Notes under the pieces: model-generated
The model's database searches: none
What the model was told of the DNA's origin: nothing
The model's input: only the letters and a program-made list of their open reading frames with translations
DNA from: JAKPAM01 sp047601745
GTDB lineage: Bacteria; Pseudomonadota; Gammaproteobacteria; Burkholderiales; Burkholderiaceae_E
Direction of reading: 5' to 3'
NCBI GenBank assembly: GCA_047601745.1
Contig: JASGIS010000001.1
Span: 2,108,001-2,172,000, forward strand
Length of the DNA stretch: 64,000 nucleotides
Part shown: positions 27,896 to 36,419 of the stretch, piece by piece
How the letters are laid out: the number at the start of each line of letters is the position of its first letter
Position numbering within the stretch: the first letter of the stretch is position 1
Program-made: the position numbers and the translations under genes

Positions 27896-27938
27896 AAGGC
27901 CCACGCGAGTCTCGTACTCGGGTGGGCCTTTTCTTTTT
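27896..27938 (+). terminator. Intrinsic terminator in the urtA leader (attenuator)
   Basis: A 15-bp stem with one G-G mismatch (27896-27910 with 27916-27930), a 5-base loop CTCGT and the run TTTTCTTTTT on the plus strand. It lies 48 bp before the urtA start, so it cannot end an upstream plus-strand gene; none exists. It would stop the urtA transcript about 85 bases after its predicted start unless prevented. AmiR, encoded next door, belongs to the ANTAR antiterminator family that works on such leaders. The textbook pair of hexaloop hairpins was not evident. Confidence 0.8.
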
Positions 27939-27986
27939 CGGCGCGCGAACGTCGCGTCGTCTCCTCTACCAGACAAGGTGCCAGCA

Positions 27987-29171
27987 ATGAGCGACTCCTC
28001 CAGAAGACACGTCGTCAGGACGCTAGGCCTCGCGTCGGCCTCGACGCTGGCCGCTCCGTGGATCGGTCAGCGGGCGTTCGCGCAGGAGACCGTCAAGGTC
28101 GGCATCCTGCATTCGCTGTCGGGCGACCTGGCGCTCGCCGAAGCCTCGGTCGTCGACGCCGACAAGATGGCGATCGACGAGATCAACGCGGCCGGCGGCG
28201 TGCTGGGACGCAGGATCGTGCCGGTCGTCGAGGACGGCGCCAGCGACTGGCCGACGTTCGCCGAGAAGGCCCGCAAGCTGATCTCGGCCGACAAGTGCGC
28301 GGCGGTGTTCGGATGTTATACGTCGGCCTCGCGCAAGGCGGTGCTGCCGGTGTTCGAGCAGTTGAAGGGCCTGCTCTATTACCCGACGTACTACGAAGGC
28401 CAGGAGGAGTCCCCGAACATCCTCTACATCGCCGCCGAAGCCACGCAGCAGACCGGCGCAGCCGTCGAGTGGCTGATGAAGAACGGAGGCAAGAGCGTCT
28501 ACCTGATCGGTTCCGACTACATCTGGCCGCGCGTGACCAACAAGATCGCGCGTCCGACGGTGACCCGGCTCGGCGGCAAGGTCGTCGGCGAGGAGTACGT
28601 GCCGCTGGGCGGCACGAGCTTCGGCTCGATCATCAACAAGATCAAGGCGCTCAAGCCCGACATCGTGCTGAGCACGGTGGTCGGCGGCTCGAACGTCGCG
28701 TTCTTCAAGCAGATGAAGTCCGCCGGCATCGATCCGGGCAAGACGACGATCATGGCGTTGGCACTGACCGAGGAGGAGGTCTCGGGCGTCGGCGCCGAGA
28801 ACGTGACCGGCGTGCACGCGTGCATGGGTTATTTCCAGAGCCTGGACAACCCGGCGAACAGGAAGTTCGTCGCGGCGTTCAAGGCCAAGTACGGTCCCAA
28901 GCGCGTGACGGCCGACGTGCTCGAATGCGCGTACACGTCGGTGTACCTGTGGAAGGCCGCCGTCGAGAAGGCCGGCGGCTTCGACGTCGAGAAGGTCGTC
29001 GCCGCGTCGGCGGGCCTGGAGTTCGAGTCGCCCGAGGGCCTGGTCAGGATCCACGAGAAGAACCATCACCTGTACAAGCGGGCGCGGATCGGCGTGTTCC
29101 AGCCCGACGGGCAGGTCAAGGTGCTGTACGAGACCGCGCTGATCGAGCCGGCGCCGTTCGCCAAATTCTGA
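27987..29171 (+). CDS. urtA: Urea/amide-binding protein of the UrtA family, Tat-exported
   Basis: 394 residues. The N-terminus SRRHVVRTLGLASASTLAAPWIGQRAFA looks like a twin-arginine signal with an AFA cleavage site. The mature type I binding fold (VKVGILHSLSGDLALAEASVVDADKMAIDEINAAGGVLGRRI, FGCYTSASRKAVLPVFEQLKGLLYYPTYYEGQEESPNI, GSDYIWPRVTNKI) matches UrtA, the urea receptor of the UrtABCDE importer. No permease or ATPase genes (urtBCDE) follow; instead urease genes do. It either serves a transporter encoded elsewhere or acts as a periplasmic sensor. AAGGTG precedes the ATG. Controlled by the leader terminator. Confidence 0.88.
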   Translation: MSDSSRRHVVRTLGLASASTLAAPWIGQRAFAQETVKVGILHSLSGDLALAEASVVDADKMAIDEINAAGGVLGRRIVPVVEDGASDWPTFAEKARKLISADKCAAVFGCYTSASRKAVLPVFEQLKGLLYYPTYYEGQEESPNILYIAAEATQQTGAAVEWLMKNGGKSVYLIGSDYIWPRVTNKIARPTVTRLGGKVVGEEYVPLGGTSFGSIINKIKALKPDIVLSTVVGGSNVAFFKQMKSAGIDPGKTTIMALALTEEEVSGVGAENVTGVHACMGYFQSLDNPANRKFVAAFKAKYGPKRVTADVLECAYTSVYLWKAAVEKAGGFDVEKVVAASAGLEFESPEGLVRIHEKNHHLYKRARIGVFQPDGQVKVLYETALIEPAPFAKF

Positions 29172-29184
29172 GCGGAGCGGCATC

Positions 29185-29700
29185 GTGCTGAAGCTCAACG
29201 CCGTCATCGGTTACGCGCACGAGCCCGCCTTCGCCGAGCGCCTGCACGCGCTCGCGCACCGCGGCGGTATCGAGACCGTCACGCTGTCCGATCAGGACAT
29301 GGCGCGCCGCCGACTGCATCTGCGCACCGATCGCGGCACCGAGATCGCGCTGCTGCTCGACCGCGATGCCGAGCTGCGCAACGGCGCGATCCTGGCGCTG
29401 TCGGCGACGGCGGCGATCGTCGTCGCGCTCGACGATCCGCGCTGGCTGGTGCTGGCCGTCGACGATGCCGCCGATGCGCTGGCGCTCGGTTACTTCGCCG
29501 GCAACATGCACTGGAAGGTCCGTTTCGACGGCACGCGGCTGGCGATCAGGATCGAAGGCGAGCGGGCCGATCTGCTGAAGCGGCTCGCTCCGCTGCTGTC
29601 CGATCGGCGGATCGTCGTCGAGCCCGATGGCGCGGCACCCGGCGCCGGCGCGATCGAGCCCGCGCCGGGACACGGCCATCACGCCTCGCATCCGCATTGA
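29185..29700 (+). CDS. ureE: Urease accessory protein UreE (nickel metallochaperone)
   Basis: 171 residues with the UreE two-domain layout: an N-terminal peptide-binding domain (RLHLRTDRGTEIALLLDRDAELRNGAILAL) and a metal-binding domain with LGYFAGNMHWKVRFDG, where the conserved metal-site His lies in GNMHW. The C-terminus GHGHHASHPH is a His-rich nickel tail. UreE delivers Ni to the UreFGD-apourease complex. GTG 29185 has GGAGCGG upstream, 13 bp after the urtA stop. Its stop is overlapped by an alternative TTG start of ureF. Confidence 0.9.
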   Translation: MLKLNAVIGYAHEPAFAERLHALAHRGGIETVTLSDQDMARRRLHLRTDRGTEIALLLDRDAELRNGAILALSATAAIVVALDDPRWLVLAVDDAADALALGYFAGNMHWKVRFDGTRLAIRIEGERADLLKRLAPLLSDRRIVVEPDGAAPGAGAIEPAPGHGHHASHPH

Positions 29701-29708
29701 GCAACGCG

Positions 29709-30425
29709 ATGCGTGACCGCGAAGCGCCGCCGGGGGCCGCCGAGGCCGATCTGCTGCTGATGCTGCAGTTGAGCGATTCGATGTTTCCCAGCGGCGCGAC
29801 CGCGTTCTCGTGGGGCGTCGAATCGATGCACGAGGACGGCGTGCCGCTGAAGGCCGACGCGTTGCGGACCTTGATGACGACGCTGGTCGAGCGGCGCTGG
29901 GCCGGCTTCGATCGTCCGTTTCTCGAACGCGCGTGGCGCGAGCAGGCGTCCGGGTCCGCGCCGATGCCGGCGCTGATCGATGTCGACCGGCGCTGCGAAG
30001 CGATGAACCTGACCGAAGGGGCGCGGGCCGCCAGCCGGCGGCTGGGCTTCACGCAGCTTCGCGTGCATGCCGAACTCGGCGGCGCCGCCGCCGGCGCTTA
30101 TCTGGCCGAAGTGCGCGAAGGGCGGGCGCCCGGGCACCTGCCGATCGTGCAGGGGCTGGTATGGGCCGATCACGGCCTGTCGTTGCGGCAGGCCGGGACG
30201 ATGTCCGCGTACGGCCTCGGCACCGCGGTGGCCGGCGCCGCGATGCGGCTGGGCCTGATCGGCCACGTCGACGCGCAGCGGCTGCTGTCGGCGGTCCGGG
30301 CGGTCATCGTCGCGGTGCTGGCCGAACCGTGTCCGGACGTCGACGACGCATGGACCGGCGCGCCGGCGCTGGACATCGCCGCGATGCGCCACGAGCCGCG
30401 CACCGGCCGCCTGTTCGCGACCTGA
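29709..30425 (+). CDS. ureF: Urease accessory protein UreF
   Basis: 238 residues. Family signatures: LLLMLQLSDSMFPSGATAFSWGVESMHEDG at the N-terminus (the LQLSDS.FP.G.F..S.G.E pattern of UreF), SRRLGFTQLRVHAELGG, HLPIVQGLVWADHGLSLRQAG and the terminal PLLDIASMRHE-like ALDIAAMRHEPRTGRLFAT. UreF links UreD-bound apourease to the UreG GTPase and gates nickel transfer. ATG 29709 was taken; TTG 29697 overlaps the ureE stop (TTGA) and would add four residues. Neither has a strong ribosome site, so coupling to ureE is likely. Confidence 0.9.
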   Translation: MRDREAPPGAAEADLLLMLQLSDSMFPSGATAFSWGVESMHEDGVPLKADALRTLMTTLVERRWAGFDRPFLERAWREQASGSAPMPALIDVDRRCEAMNLTEGARAASRRLGFTQLRVHAELGGAAAGAYLAEVREGRAPGHLPIVQGLVWADHGLSLRQAGTMSAYGLGTAVAGAAMRLGLIGHVDAQRLLSAVRAVIVAVLAEPCPDVDDAWTGAPALDIAAMRHEPRTGRLFAT

Positions 30426-30439
30426 ACGAGGAGAATCGA

Positions 30440-31159
30440 TTGCTGCTGACCCCGACCGAACTCGAACGGCTGACGATCTTCAGCGTCGCCGAGCTGGCGC
30501 GCCAGCGGCGCGCGCGTGGACTGAAGCTCGGTTACCCGGAAGCCGTCGCGATCATCGTCGACGCGATCCTGGAAGGCGCGCGCGACGGACGCAGCGTCGC
30601 CGAGCTGATCGCGTACGGATCGACCCTGCTCGACAGCAACGATGTGCTGCCCGGCGTCGCCGAGCTGATGCCGATGATCCAGGTCGAAGGCAGCTTCGCC
30701 GACGGCACCAAGCTGGTCACGGTCCACGATCCGATCCGGCCGTCGCTGGCGCCGTCGACCGATGCCGCCGGCGCGGCTGACGCGCCCGCGCGCATCCCCG
30801 GCGAGATCCTGCCGGCCGAGGGCCGCATCGAGATCAACGCCGGCCGGCCCGGCGTCATGCTGCGCGCATTGAATACCGGCGATCGGCCGATCCAGGTCGG
30901 CAGCCATTACCACTTCTTCGAAGTCAATCGCGCGTTGCAGTTCGACCGGCGCCGCGCTTATGGGATGCGGCTGGACATCGCCGCCGGCACGGCGGTTCGC
31001 TTCGAACCGGGCGAGCAGCGCGACGTGACGCTGGTGAGTTTCGGCGGCACGCGCGAGATCTACGGCCTCAATCGCCTGACCGAGGGCAGCACCGTCGACG
31101 GCCAGGGCATCGAGGCGGCGCTGGCGCGCGCGCGGGCCGGCGGCTTCAAGGGCGCTTGA
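30440..31159 (+). CDS. ureAB: Fused urease gamma-beta subunit (UreA-UreB)
   Basis: 239 residues, the length of the fused small subunit of Helicobacter urease. Residues 1-100 are the gamma subunit (LLTPTELERLTIFSVAELARQRRARGLKLGYPEAVAIIVDAILEGARDGRSV...VLPGVAELMPMIQVEGSFADGTKLVTVHDPI). After a linker (SLAPSTDAAGAADAPA) residues 125-239 are the beta subunit (IPGEILPAEGRIEINAGRPGVMLRALNTGDRPIQVGSHYHFFEVN..LQFDR..AYGMRLDIAAGTAVRFEPGEQRDVTLVSFGG). The start is TTG 30440 with a strong GAGGAGAA ribosome site. Most proteobacterial ureases have separate ureA and ureB. Confidence 0.93.
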   Translation: MLLTPTELERLTIFSVAELARQRRARGLKLGYPEAVAIIVDAILEGARDGRSVAELIAYGSTLLDSNDVLPGVAELMPMIQVEGSFADGTKLVTVHDPIRPSLAPSTDAAGAADAPARIPGEILPAEGRIEINAGRPGVMLRALNTGDRPIQVGSHYHFFEVNRALQFDRRRAYGMRLDIAAGTAVRFEPGEQRDVTLVSFGGTREIYGLNRLTEGSTVDGQGIEAALARARAGGFKGA

Positions 31160-31176
31160 ATCAGGAATCCGACGAC

Positions 31177-32889
31177 ATGGCATGGCTGACTCGCGCCGAA
31201 TACGCGGCGCTCTATGGACCGACGACCGGCGACCGCGTTCGCCTCGGCGATACCTCGCTGCTCGCGCGGATCGAGCACGACCACGCGGTACCCGGCGACG
31301 AATGCCTGCACGGCGGCGGCAAGACGCTGCGCGACGGCATGGGGATGATGGCCGGCCTGACCTCGGCGCAAGGCGCGCTCGACATGCTGATCAGCAACGT
31401 CGTCGTCATCGACGCGATGGTCGGCATCGTCAAGGGCGACATCGGCATCAAGGACGGGCGCATCGTCGCGATCGGCAAGGCCGGCAATCCGCAGGTGATG
31501 GACGGCGTGCACCCGAAGCTGCTGGTCGGCAACGCGACGACGGTGCGCGACGGCGAAGGGATGATCGCGACGGCCGGCGGCCTCGACGTGCACGTGCACT
31601 TCGATTCGGCGCAGCTCGTCGAGCACGCGCTGGCGTCGGGCATCACGACGATGTTCGGCGGATCGCTGGGGCCGATCACCGTCGGCATCGACTGCGGCGG
31701 CGCGTGGAACGTCGGCAGGATGCTGCAGGCGTCCGAGCACTGGCCGATGAACTTCGGCTTCCTCGGCCGCGGCAACTCGTCGCGGCCCGAATCGCTGGTC
31801 GAGCAGCTCGAGGCCGGCTGCCTGGGCCTGAAGATCCACGAGGACTGGGGAGCGATGCCGGCGACGATCGATACCTGCCTGGCGGTGGCCGACGATCTCG
31901 ACTTCCAGGTGCAGTTGCATACCGATACGCTGAACGAATCGGGCTTTCTCGAAGACACGCTGCGCGCGGTCGCCGGCCGCACGATCCACATGTACCACAC
32001 CGAAGGGGCCGGCGGCGGTCATGCGCCGGACATCATCGCGGTGGCCGGCCAGTCCTACTGCATTCCGTCGTCGACGAACCCGACCAACCCGTACACGGTC
32101 AACACCTTCGACGAGCACCTGGACATGATCATGGTGTGCCATCACCTGAACCCGGCCGTGCCCGAGGACGTGCGCTTCGCCGAGAGCCGGATCCGCGCGC
32201 AGACGATCGCCGCCGAGGACGTGCTGCACGACATGGGCGCGATCTCGATCCTGGGCTCGGACAGCCAGGGCATGGGACGCATCAACGAGGTGATCTGCCG
32301 CACCTGGCAACTGGCCAGCAAGATGAAGGACCAGTTCGGTCCGCTCGACGGCGAACCGTTCGCCGATGCCGACAATGCGAGGATCCTGCGCTACATCGCC
32401 AAGTACACGATCAATGCCGCGCGCGTGTTCGGCGTCGACGAACACGTCGGCTCGCTCGAACCGGGCAAGCTCGCCGACATCGTGCTGTGGCGGCCGGCGA
32501 CCTTCGGCATCAAGCCCGAACTGGTCGTCAAGGGCGGCTTCATCGCGCACGGCGCGATGGGCGATTCGGCGGCGTCGCTGATGACCTGCGAGCCGCTGCT
32601 GATGCGGCCGCAGTGGGGCGCGTTCGGCGCCGCGCCGCAGCCGCTGTCGCTGAATTTCGTCGCCGGCGCGGCGATCGGCCGAGGGCTCGAGCATCGGCTC
32701 GGCCTGCGCAAGCCGCTGGCCGCCTGTCGCGGTACGCGCCGGCTGTCGAAGGCCGACATGGTCCGCAACGATGCGTGTCCGCGGGTCAGCGTCGATCCGC
32801 GCAACTTCGAGGTCAGCGTCGACGGCCGGGTCATCGGCTGTCCGCCGGTCTCGCAGGTGCCGCTGAACCGCCTTTACATGATGAGGTAA
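31177..32889 (+). CDS. ureC: Urease catalytic alpha subunit
   Basis: 570 residues; hydrolyses urea to ammonia and carbamate in the cytoplasm. Active-site residues seen: His pair in GGLDVHVHF, carbamylated Lys in GLKIHEDWG, His in VQLHTDTLNE, His in YHTEGAGGGHAPD, flap Cys-His in MVCHHLNP and Asp in LGSDSQGMGR. All nickel ligands known from Klebsiella urease are present. The segment after SGITTMFGGSLGPITVG differs from the usual GGGTGPAxGTNATT of other ureases. ATG 31177 (MAWLTRAEYAALYGPTTGD) fits the family N-terminus; TTG 31156 would overlap the ureAB stop. Confidence 0.95.
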   Translation: MAWLTRAEYAALYGPTTGDRVRLGDTSLLARIEHDHAVPGDECLHGGGKTLRDGMGMMAGLTSAQGALDMLISNVVVIDAMVGIVKGDIGIKDGRIVAIGKAGNPQVMDGVHPKLLVGNATTVRDGEGMIATAGGLDVHVHFDSAQLVEHALASGITTMFGGSLGPITVGIDCGGAWNVGRMLQASEHWPMNFGFLGRGNSSRPESLVEQLEAGCLGLKIHEDWGAMPATIDTCLAVADDLDFQVQLHTDTLNESGFLEDTLRAVAGRTIHMYHTEGAGGGHAPDIIAVAGQSYCIPSSTNPTNPYTVNTFDEHLDMIMVCHHLNPAVPEDVRFAESRIRAQTIAAEDVLHDMGAISILGSDSQGMGRINEVICRTWQLASKMKDQFGPLDGEPFADADNARILRYIAKYTINAARVFGVDEHVGSLEPGKLADIVLWRPATFGIKPELVVKGGFIAHGAMGDSAASLMTCEPLLMRPQWGAFGAAPQPLSLNFVAGAAIGRGLEHRLGLRKPLAACRGTRRLSKADMVRNDACPRVSVDPRNFEVSVDGRVIGCPPVSQVPLNRLYMMR

Positions 32890-32894
32890 CGACG

Positions 32895-33533
32895 ATGGCC
32901 GCGCTGCCTTCCCACAGCAAACCGCGAGGCGCCGCGCGCGTCGGCATCGGCGGGCCGGTCGGCTCGGGCAAGACCGCGCTGCTCGAGCAGTTGATCCCGC
33001 GCTTCATCGCGCGCGGCACCGAGCTGGCCGTCATCACCAACGACCTGGTCACCGCCGAAGACGCCGAGCGCGTGCGGCGTACCGGCCTGATCGCGCCCGA
33101 ACGCGTGCTGGCCGTCGAGACCGGCGCGTGCCCGCACACGGCGATCCGCGAGGACCCGACGCTGAATCTGGCGGCCGCCGACGAACTGGACCGGCGCTAC
33201 GGCGACCTGGACCTGATCCTGATCGAGAGCGGGGGCGACAATCTCGCATCGTCGTTCACGCTGGACCTCGTCGACTATTGGCTGTTCGTCATCGACGTGG
33301 CCGGCGGCGACGACATTCCGCGCAAGCGCGGTCTCGGCGTCATCAAGTGCGACCTGCTGGTCGTCAACAAGGTCGACCTCGCACCCTACGTGCGCGTCGA
33401 TCTGCCGAGGATGATCCGCGAGGCGCACGCCGTGCGGCGGAACCGGCCGACCTTGCAGACCAATTGCGCGACCGGCGAGGGCGTCGACGCGATCGTCGAC
33501 CAGATCGCGCGCGAGGTGCTGTTTGATCGTTGA
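32895..33533 (+). CDS. ureG: Urease accessory GTPase UreG
   Basis: 212 residues of the SIMIBI GTPase class. P-loop GIGGPVGSGKTALLEQL, VITNDLVTAEDAE, metal-binding CPH in ETGACPHTAIREDPTLN, LILIESGGDNLASSFTLDLVDYWLFVIDVAGGDDIPRKRG and NKVDLAPYV are all canonical. UreG couples GTP hydrolysis to nickel insertion into UreC. The ATG is five bases after the ureC stop with GAGGT in front. The last 11 bases overlap ureD. Confidence 0.95.
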   Translation: MAALPSHSKPRGAARVGIGGPVGSGKTALLEQLIPRFIARGTELAVITNDLVTAEDAERVRRTGLIAPERVLAVETGACPHTAIREDPTLNLAAADELDRRYGDLDLILIESGGDNLASSFTLDLVDYWLFVIDVAGGDDIPRKRGLGVIKCDLLVVNKVDLAPYVRVDLPRMIREAHAVRRNRPTLQTNCATGEGVDAIVDQIAREVLFDR

Positions 33534-34425
33534 GCCATCGGCTGTCGCGACGCGGCAAACATCTCCGGCGTCGTCGGATCGCGACCCGGCTCCGGTCTTC
33601 GCATTGCCGTCGCCGTCACCGTTGCCGCACGTCTCGCTGCGTTTCGCTCGCGCCGCCGATGGACGAAGCTTCCTGGCCCGCCAGTTCGTCCGCTATCCGT
33701 TCCACGTCTGCCGGCCGCACGCGGACGAGGCGAGGCCCGGTGCCTGCACGCTGACCTTGCAGTCGCTGTCCGGCGGGCTGTTCGAGCACGATGACCTGGC
33801 GCTGGGCATCGACGCGCGGGACGGTGCGCGCGTGCGCGTGACGACCGCCGCGTCGACGATCGTGCACGCGATGCGCGGCGGGCAGGCGAGCCAGTCGCTG
33901 TCGCTGTCGGCTACCGGCGGCGCCTGCCTGGCCTTCCTGCCGGAGCCGCAGATCCTGTTCCCGGGCAGCCGGCTGGCCGGCCGCACGCGGGTCAGCGTCG
34001 ATGCCGCGTCGACGGTGTTGTGCGCCGAGTACTTCCTCGCGCACGATCCGTGCGCAGCCGGCGCGCCGGGCGGGCCGTTCTCCGCGTTCGATTCCCGTTT
34101 CGACGTCGTCGCGGCGGACGCCGGCGGCTGTCTGCTGGCGCGCGAGCGTTGTCTGATCGACGGACCTGCATGGCTCGATCGGCGGATCGGCCTGTCGAAC
34201 GGCCAGGGCGTGCACGCGAGCCTGTGGCTGATCTCGCAGGGCATCGGCGACGAGCGCATCGCCGCCTGGCGGGCCGCGATCGCCGACGCTTCGGCGCGCG
34301 GCGAATGCACTCATGCCGGCGTGTCGCGGCTGCCGAACGACGCCGGCCTGCAACTGCGTGCGGTCAGCGACGACGTCGTCGCGTTGAAGCGTCTGGTGTC
34401 GTGTCTAGCCGAGTCAACGGCGTGA
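33523..34425 (+). CDS. ureD: Urease accessory protein UreD (UreH)
   Basis: 300 residues. UreD family pattern: LSLRFARAADGRSFLARQFVRYPFHVCRP (usual L.Y..RYPFHV variant), GACTLTLQSLSGGLFEHDDLALGIDARDGARVRVTTAASTIVHAMRGGQASQSLSLSATGGACLAFLPEPQILFPGSRL and VLCAEYFLAHDPC. UreD is the scaffold that binds apourease and UreF/UreG. The TTG start at 33523 overlaps ureG by 11 bases, with AGGTG upstream. In many clusters ureD comes first; here it is last. Its 3' end overlaps the convergent amidohydrolase gene by 12 bases. Confidence 0.9.
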   Translation: MIVEPSAVATRQTSPASSDRDPAPVFALPSPSPLPHVSLRFARAADGRSFLARQFVRYPFHVCRPHADEARPGACTLTLQSLSGGLFEHDDLALGIDARDGARVRVTTAASTIVHAMRGGQASQSLSLSATGGACLAFLPEPQILFPGSRLAGRTRVSVDAASTVLCAEYFLAHDPCAAGAPGGPFSAFDSRFDVVAADAGGCLLARERCLIDGPAWLDRRIGLSNGQGVHASLWLISQGIGDERIAAWRAAIADASARGECTHAGVSRLPNDAGLQLRAVSDDVVALKRLVSCLAESTA

Positions 34426-35235
34426 CCGAAGTCCCCGCACGGCCTCGAGTCCGCCTTCGACCATCCGCCGCAGCCAGGGCTGCATCCGTTCGGCGCGATC
34501 GGGCCGGTAAGCGAACGGTTCGTCCTCGTCCATGTAGCAGCACTGGCACATCTCGAGCTGGATCGCATGCACGCCCTGTGTGGGCTGGCCATAGTGGCGC
34601 GTGATGTAGCCGCCCTTGAAGCGGCCGTTGACGACGTGCGTGAAGCGGCCGCAGAACGCCGGATCCGCCAGCGGTGCCAGCACCGCGTCGAGGATCCCGG
34701 CGTCGCAGGCGGCGCCGCCGTTGGTGCCGAAGTTCAGGTCGGGCAGCTTGCCGTCGAACAGCCGCGGCAGCACGCTGGCGATCGAATGCGCTTCCCAGAG
34801 CAGGACCTGGCCGTGCAGCGCGCGCAGGCGCGCCAGTTCGTCGGCCAGCTTGTCGTGATAGGGCTGCCAGTAGGCTTCGCGGCGGCGCGCGATCCCGGCG
34901 GCGTCCGGTTCGCGGCCCGGCCGGTACAAGGGCACCCCGCGAAACGTTTCGGTCGGGCACAGGCCGGTGGTCGTCTGCCCAGGGTAAAGGCTCTCGCCGG
35001 TCGGCGGCCGGTTCAGGTCGATCGCATAACGCGAGACGCGCGCGCCCAGCACCGAGGCGCCCAGTTCGCGCGCGAAGCCGTACAGGACGTCCAGATGCCA
35101 GTCGGTGTCGCTGACGCGGCGCGCCTCGTCGGCATAAGCGGGCTTCAGCGCTTCGGGCAGCTCGCGGCCCAGGTGGGGGATCGAGATCAGCAGCGGCGCG
35201 GTGCCGGGTTCGAAGTCGAACGGGGACGAGGTCAT
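34414..35235 (-). CDS. hutG: N-formylglutamate amidohydrolase
   Basis: 273 residues of the N-formylglutamate amidohydrolase family: PLLISIPHLGRELPEALKPAY, DTDWHLDVLYGFARELGASVLGARVSRYAIDLNRPP, HDKLADELARLRALHGQVLLWEAHSI, VVNGRFKGGYITRHYGQPTQGVHAIQLEMCQCCYMDE. It splits N-formyl-L-glutamate to formate and glutamate, the last step of one histidine-degradation route. No other hut gene is nearby, so another N-formyl amino acid is possible. The ATG at 35235 overlaps the stop of the LysR gene (ATGA), which is unusual for a regulator and its target on the same transcript. Confidence 0.88.
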   Translation of the reverse strand: MTSSPFDFEPGTAPLLISIPHLGRELPEALKPAYADEARRVSDTDWHLDVLYGFARELGASVLGARVSRYAIDLNRPPTGESLYPGQTTTGLCPTETFRGVPLYRPGREPDAAGIARRREAYWQPYHDKLADELARLRALHGQVLLWEAHSIASVLPRLFDGKLPDLNFGTNGGAACDAGILDAVLAPLADPAFCGRFTHVVNGRFKGGYITRHYGQPTQGVHAIQLEMCQCCYMDEDEPFAYRPDRAERMQPWLRRMVEGGLEAVRGLRSRR

Positions 35236-36317
35236 CGGCGTTCTCCGGGAGCGGCAGCCATCGATGCCGCGGATTCGTTGACGAGTTGGACGGCCTGCGG
35301 CGGCAGCTCGGGCATCGCCCGGCGCAGCATCGGTAGGATCTGGCCGCGCAGCGCGGCATGGGTGCTGGCGACGATCTCGTCGACCAGCGCGCGCCCTTCG
35401 TCCCGGCGGTGCAGGACCAGCAGATCTCGCTGTCCGAGCCGGCGCGGCGGGATCGGTACGACGCGAACCTCGGCCAGCCAGGCTCGCGACTGCCACAGGC
35501 ACAACGGCGTGCTGAGCGCCCAGCCGTGACCGGCCGCCACCAGGCTGAGCATCGGGTCGGTCGCGTCGAATTCGAAGCGACGCGGCAGTTCGAGCCCGAC
35601 GTGGCGCAGGAAGCGATCGATCTGCCGGCCGATCACCGATCGCTGCGAATAGCGGATCAGCGGCAGCGACGTCGGCGCGTGGGCGGCCAGCCGCGCCAGG
35701 TCCAGATGAGCGTCGACGGTCGGCGGTTCGACGCCGGCCGGGAACACCGCGACCCAGGCTTCGGTGAACAGCGTCGTGCCGGCGATCCGCTCGTCGTCCG
35801 GCGCTTCGGTGCAGACGGCCAGGTCGAGTTCGCGAGACAGCAGTTGCGTGTTCAGCCCCGGCGTCAGCCCCGACCATAGTTGAAGCTGGCGCGAACGGCC
35901 GGACAGCGCGCGGATCAGCGCCGGGCCCAGCGTCGCCGCGAACGAGTCGACGCAGCCGAGCCGGATCGTCGAATGCTCGTGATGCGCGCCCTGGCGCAGA
36001 CGTTCGAAGACCTGCCGCGCCTGCGACAGCAGCGGTTCGGCCATCGTCAGCAGCGCCTGCCCGGCGCGCGTCGGCCGCGCCGGCCGCACGTCGCGGTCGA
36101 GCAGCAGCACGCCCGTTTCGCGTTCGAGCGTCTTGATCGTCTGGCTGACCGCGCTTTGCGTGATGCCGAGACGCTGCGCGGCGGCGGCCATCGAATCGGC
36201 CTCGCAGACCGTGACGAAGACCTGCAGCGCGTAGAGATCGGGCAGCGGCCGCCGCGCGGCGATCTCGATCGGCCGCGGCGCGGCACGGCGGCGGGACGGA
36301 AGGGGCGAGGCGGTCAT
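35232..36317 (-). CDS. LysR family transcriptional regulator
   Basis: 361 residues. The winged HTH is at about 25-90 (DLYALQVFVTVCEADSMAAAAQRLGITQSAVSQTIKTLERETGVLLLDRD), preceded by an Arg/Pro-rich tail; the effector domain runs from about residue 120. ATG 36317 has AGGATC upstream; a start 14 codons earlier is less likely. It is co-translated with the N-formylglutamate amidohydrolase gene and probably controls both, since an exact LysR-type dyad lies about 100 bp upstream of its own start. The effector is unknown; N-formylglutamate or a histidine-route product is a guess from the neighbour. Confidence 0.88.
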   Translation of the reverse strand: MTASPLPSRRRAAPRPIEIAARRPLPDLYALQVFVTVCEADSMAAAAQRLGITQSAVSQTIKTLERETGVLLLDRDVRPARPTRAGQALLTMAEPLLSQARQVFERLRQGAHHEHSTIRLGCVDSFAATLGPALIRALSGRSRQLQLWSGLTPGLNTQLLSRELDLAVCTEAPDDERIAGTTLFTEAWVAVFPAGVEPPTVDAHLDLARLAAHAPTSLPLIRYSQRSVIGRQIDRFLRHVGLELPRRFEFDATDPMLSLVAAGHGWALSTPLCLWQSRAWLAEVRVVPIPPRRLGQRDLLVLHRRDEGRALVDEIVASTHAALRGQILPMLRRAMPELPPQAVQLVNESAASMAAAPGERR

Positions 36318-36419
36318 CGGCGTGGGATCCTGGGGCGATGGCGCCAAGGCAAGCACCATTCGCCCTGGATCGGATGCTGCCTGGCGACGGCGGCGCGAGG
36401 TCGGGAGTGAAGGAAAACT

